Of a stretch of 6,325 bases of DNA, positions 5,071 through 6,325 are shown in pieces. The DNA is taken from the NCBI GenBank assembly GCA_963660495.1, contig CAVKYO010000047.1, positions 1 through 6,325 on the forward strand. Reading direction: 5' to 3'. Position numbers and translations under genes: made by a program. Each line of letters begins with the position of its first letter. Position 1 is the first letter of the stretch. The notes under the pieces were generated by a model. It was not told the DNA's origin. It saw only the letters and a program-made list of their open reading frames with translations, and ran no database searches. This DNA comes from CAG-877 sp963660495. Its GTDB lineage: Bacteria; Bacillota_I; Bacilli_A; RF39; UBA660.

Positions 5071-6137
5071 TATTCTTCTGTTTCTCCTTTTAATTTACGT
5101 TTTTGGTCTTCTTGGATTAAAGCGTTGATAATATCATCTAAGTCTCCATCCATAACACGATCTAGATTTTTTGTAGTATAGCCAATACGATGGTCTGTTA
5201 CACGGTTTTGTGGATAATTATAAGTTCTTATTTTTTCAGCCCTATCACCAGTACCTATTTTACTGCGTCTTTGTGAACCTTCTTCTTCTAATTTTTTTTG
5301 TTGCTCAAGCTCATATAGACGTGTTTTTAATACTTTCATAGCTTGTTCTTTATTTTGAATTTGACTACGTTCATTTTGGCATGTAACTACAGTGTTGGTT
5401 GGTAAATGGGTAATTCTAACTGCAGAATCTGTTGTATTTACTCCTTGTCCACCACACCCTGATGAACGATAAATATCAATTCTTAAATCATTTGGATTTA
5501 TTTCAATATCAATGTCCTCATCAGCTTCTGGCATAACTAATACTGTTGCGGTTGAAGTTTGTAATCTACCATTTGACTCTGTTACTGGAACTCTTTGAAC
5601 ACGATGTGAACCTGATTCATATTTTAATATTGAATAAGCATTTTGTCCTTTAATAATTAATTCTATTTGACTGAATCCACCAGCTGTTCCATCTACTGAG
5701 TTATATACTTGGTAACTAAAGCCTTTCTTTTCAGCATATCTTGTATACATTCTAAATAAGTCACCAGCAAAGATATTAGCTTCGTCACCACCGGCAGCTC
5801 CTCTAATTTCCATAACAACGTTTTTATCATCATTAGGGTCCTTTGGTATTAATAATATTTCTAATTCTTGATCAAGTTGGTCTTTTTCTTCTTCTAAGCT
5901 TTTCAACTCTTCTTTAGCCATATCTCCTATTTCAGAATCTTTTAACATTTCTTTAGCTTCTTCTATACCAGCTAATACTTTTTTATACTTTTTATAACAA
6001 TTAACAATATCTTCAAGTGAAGACATTTCCTTTGAGTATTCTCTTGTTTTCTTAATATCACTTAGTACTTCTGGTTTAGTTAGTTCTTGTTCTAACATTT
6101 GATATTTTTCTAAAGTTGCTTCTAGTCTTTCTATCAT
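5070..6137 (-). CDS. prfA: Peptide chain release factor 1
   Basis: Recognises UAA and UAG stop codons in the ribosomal A site and triggers peptide release. I take the ATG at 6135-6137, giving 355 residues starting MIERLEATLEKYQ, the usual RF1 start, with AAGGATGAG upstream as ribosome binding site. An in-frame ATG at 6162-6164 would add nine residues but falls at the predicted transcription start. Numbered from the chosen start: coiled-coil helical domain (1-105), GAAGGDEA (113-120), codon-recognition motif PVT (184-186), the catalytic GGQ (229-231) in SSGCGGQGVNTTDSAVR, and the C-terminal TYNYPQNRVTDHRIG region. An oddity is GRLQTS at 190-195: the position equal to His193 of Thermus RF1, which contacts the stop codon, is Gln. 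The gene overlaps prmC by one base. RF1 rather than RF2 follows from PVT (RF2 has SPF) and from the lack of the RF2 frameshift. Confidence 0.97.
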   Translation of the reverse strand: MIERLEATLEKYQMLEQELTKPEVLSDIKKTREYSKEMSSLEDIVNCYKKYKKVLAGIEEAKEMLKDSEIGDMAKEELKSLEEEKDQLDQELEILLIPKDPNDDKNVVMEIRGAAGGDEANIFAGDLFRMYTRYAEKKGFSYQVYNSVDGTAGGFSQIELIIKGQNAYSILKYESGSHRVQRVPVTESNGRLQTSTATVLVMPEADEDIDIEINPNDLRIDIYRSSGCGGQGVNTTDSAVRITHLPTNTVVTCQNERSQIQNKEQAMKVLKTRLYELEQQKKLEEEGSQRRSKIGTGDRAEKIRTYNYPQNRVTDHRIGYTTKNLDRVMDGDLDDIINALIQEDQKRKLKGETEE

Positions 6138-6168
6138 TATTCTCATCCTTTCCGGTTGATTCATTCGT

Positions 6169-6177
6169 ATTATATCA
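6169..6177 (-). promoter_or_regulatory. Extended -10 promoter for prfA-prmC
   Basis: The minus strand reads TGATATAAT, an exact extended -10 (TGn plus consensus TATAAT at 6169-6174). No good -35 lies 16-18 bases upstream (AGTTTT at 17), which extended -10 promoters can tolerate. Transcription would start near 6162, giving a leader of about 25 nt with the AAGGATGAG site before the ATG at 6137. It follows the terminator at 6189-6216 directly. Confidence 0.7.
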
Positions 6178-6188
6178 CAGTTTTAGTC

Positions 6189-6216
6189 AAAAAAACTAGA
6201 AATTATTGTTCTAGTT
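6189..6216 (-). terminator. AT-rich intrinsic terminator of the upstream gene
   Basis: On the minus strand AACTAGAA (6209-6216) pairs with TTCTAGTT (6194-6201) across a 7-nt loop, extendable by about two weaker outer pairs, and runs into seven consecutive T residues (6189-6195). The stem begins in the last codons of the upstream gene and its stop codon lies in the loop. The stem is weak (two G-C pairs), so termination may be partial. Confidence 0.6.
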
Positions 6217-6325
6217 CTAATTCGTCTTCATCAATTACAACTAAATCTTTTAGTTCTTCGTTGGTGTCGTCCCGAGTTTGACAGTTACTAATTAAAGAAA
6301 AGTTTATTTTTTGTTGAAAATAGGC
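6203..6325 (-). CDS. C-terminal end of an unrecognised protein with an acidic tail
   Basis: The minus strand is open from the window edge to a TAA at 6203-6205, giving 40 residues. The visible part begins AYFQQKINFSLISN and ends in a strongly acidic tail, LVVIDEDELELEQ, with no membrane segment or motif I can place. In B. subtilis tdk lies upstream of prfA, but this does not resemble the Cys-rich zinc-binding end of thymidine kinase. It could be a real gene end: the terminator follows immediately and codon use matches its neighbours. I do not assign a function. Confidence 0.6.
   Translation of the reverse strand, partial: AYFQQKINFSLISNCQTRDDTNEELKDLVVIDEDELELEQ

Noticed and set aside
6138..6164. 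ATG at 6164 adding nine residues to prfA
   Set aside because: It coincides with the predicted transcription start and has no ribosome binding site. The ATG at 6137 has AAGGATGAG upstream and the usual RF1 start.
6169..6190. TTGACT (6185-6190) as -35 partner of TATAAT (6169-6174)
   Set aside because: The spacing is only 10 bases, too short for a sigma-A promoter; the extended -10 explains the site better.

Overview
The window reads as about 6.3 kb of chromosome from a very AT-rich (roughly 30% GC by eye) low-GC Gram-positive bacterium (Bacillota). Evidence for this is the strong AGGAGG-type ribosome binding sites, consensus sigma-A promoters, a SpoIIR sporulation signalling protein, and a gene set (prfA, prmC, spoIIR, mntP, fba, murA, rpmE) that in Bacillus subtilis lies in one neighbourhood. 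TGG encodes Trp and one gene ends in TGA, so the genetic code looks standard. I cannot name the species; an uncultured, low-GC Bacilli or Clostridia-like spore former is the best guess.

Every gene is on the minus strand, so transcription runs from 6325 towards 1. In that order: (1) the last 40 codons of an unrecognised gene with an acidic tail (6325-6203), closed by an AT-rich intrinsic terminator; (2) prfA (release factor 1) behind an extended -10 promoter, whose TAA overlaps the ATG of prmC, the methyltransferase that modifies release factors; (3) a hairpin that buries the Shine-Dalgarno of spoIIR, then spoIIR and an MntP-family membrane protein; (4) a near-perfect sigma-A promoter (TTGACA-N17-TATGAT) that starts a fba-murA unit with a leader of about 10 nt; (5) a perfect 14-bp inverted repeat over the murA stop codon, followed by a membrane-anchored SGNH/GDSL-like protein that appears to have lost its catalytic residues; (6) an extended -10 promoter inside the 3' end of that gene, a short leader with a hairpin, and the first 21 codons of rpmE (ribosomal protein L31), which runs off the window.

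The genes cover translation termination (prfA, prmC), ribosome structure (rpmE), glycolysis (fba), peptidoglycan precursor synthesis (murA), metal export (mntP) and inter-compartment signalling in sporulation (spoIIR). Most is conserved core. The points of interest are the apparently inactive SGNH-like protein in the place where B. subtilis carries glpX and rho, the permuted gene order, and several junction RNA structures and promoters that set the transcription units. The starts of fba and prfA are moved downstream of the longest open frame (to 3030 and 6137), because the longer versions run back across the promoters. I see no mobile element, CRISPR array, rRNA or tRNA. No stretch over 300 bases lacks a gene.
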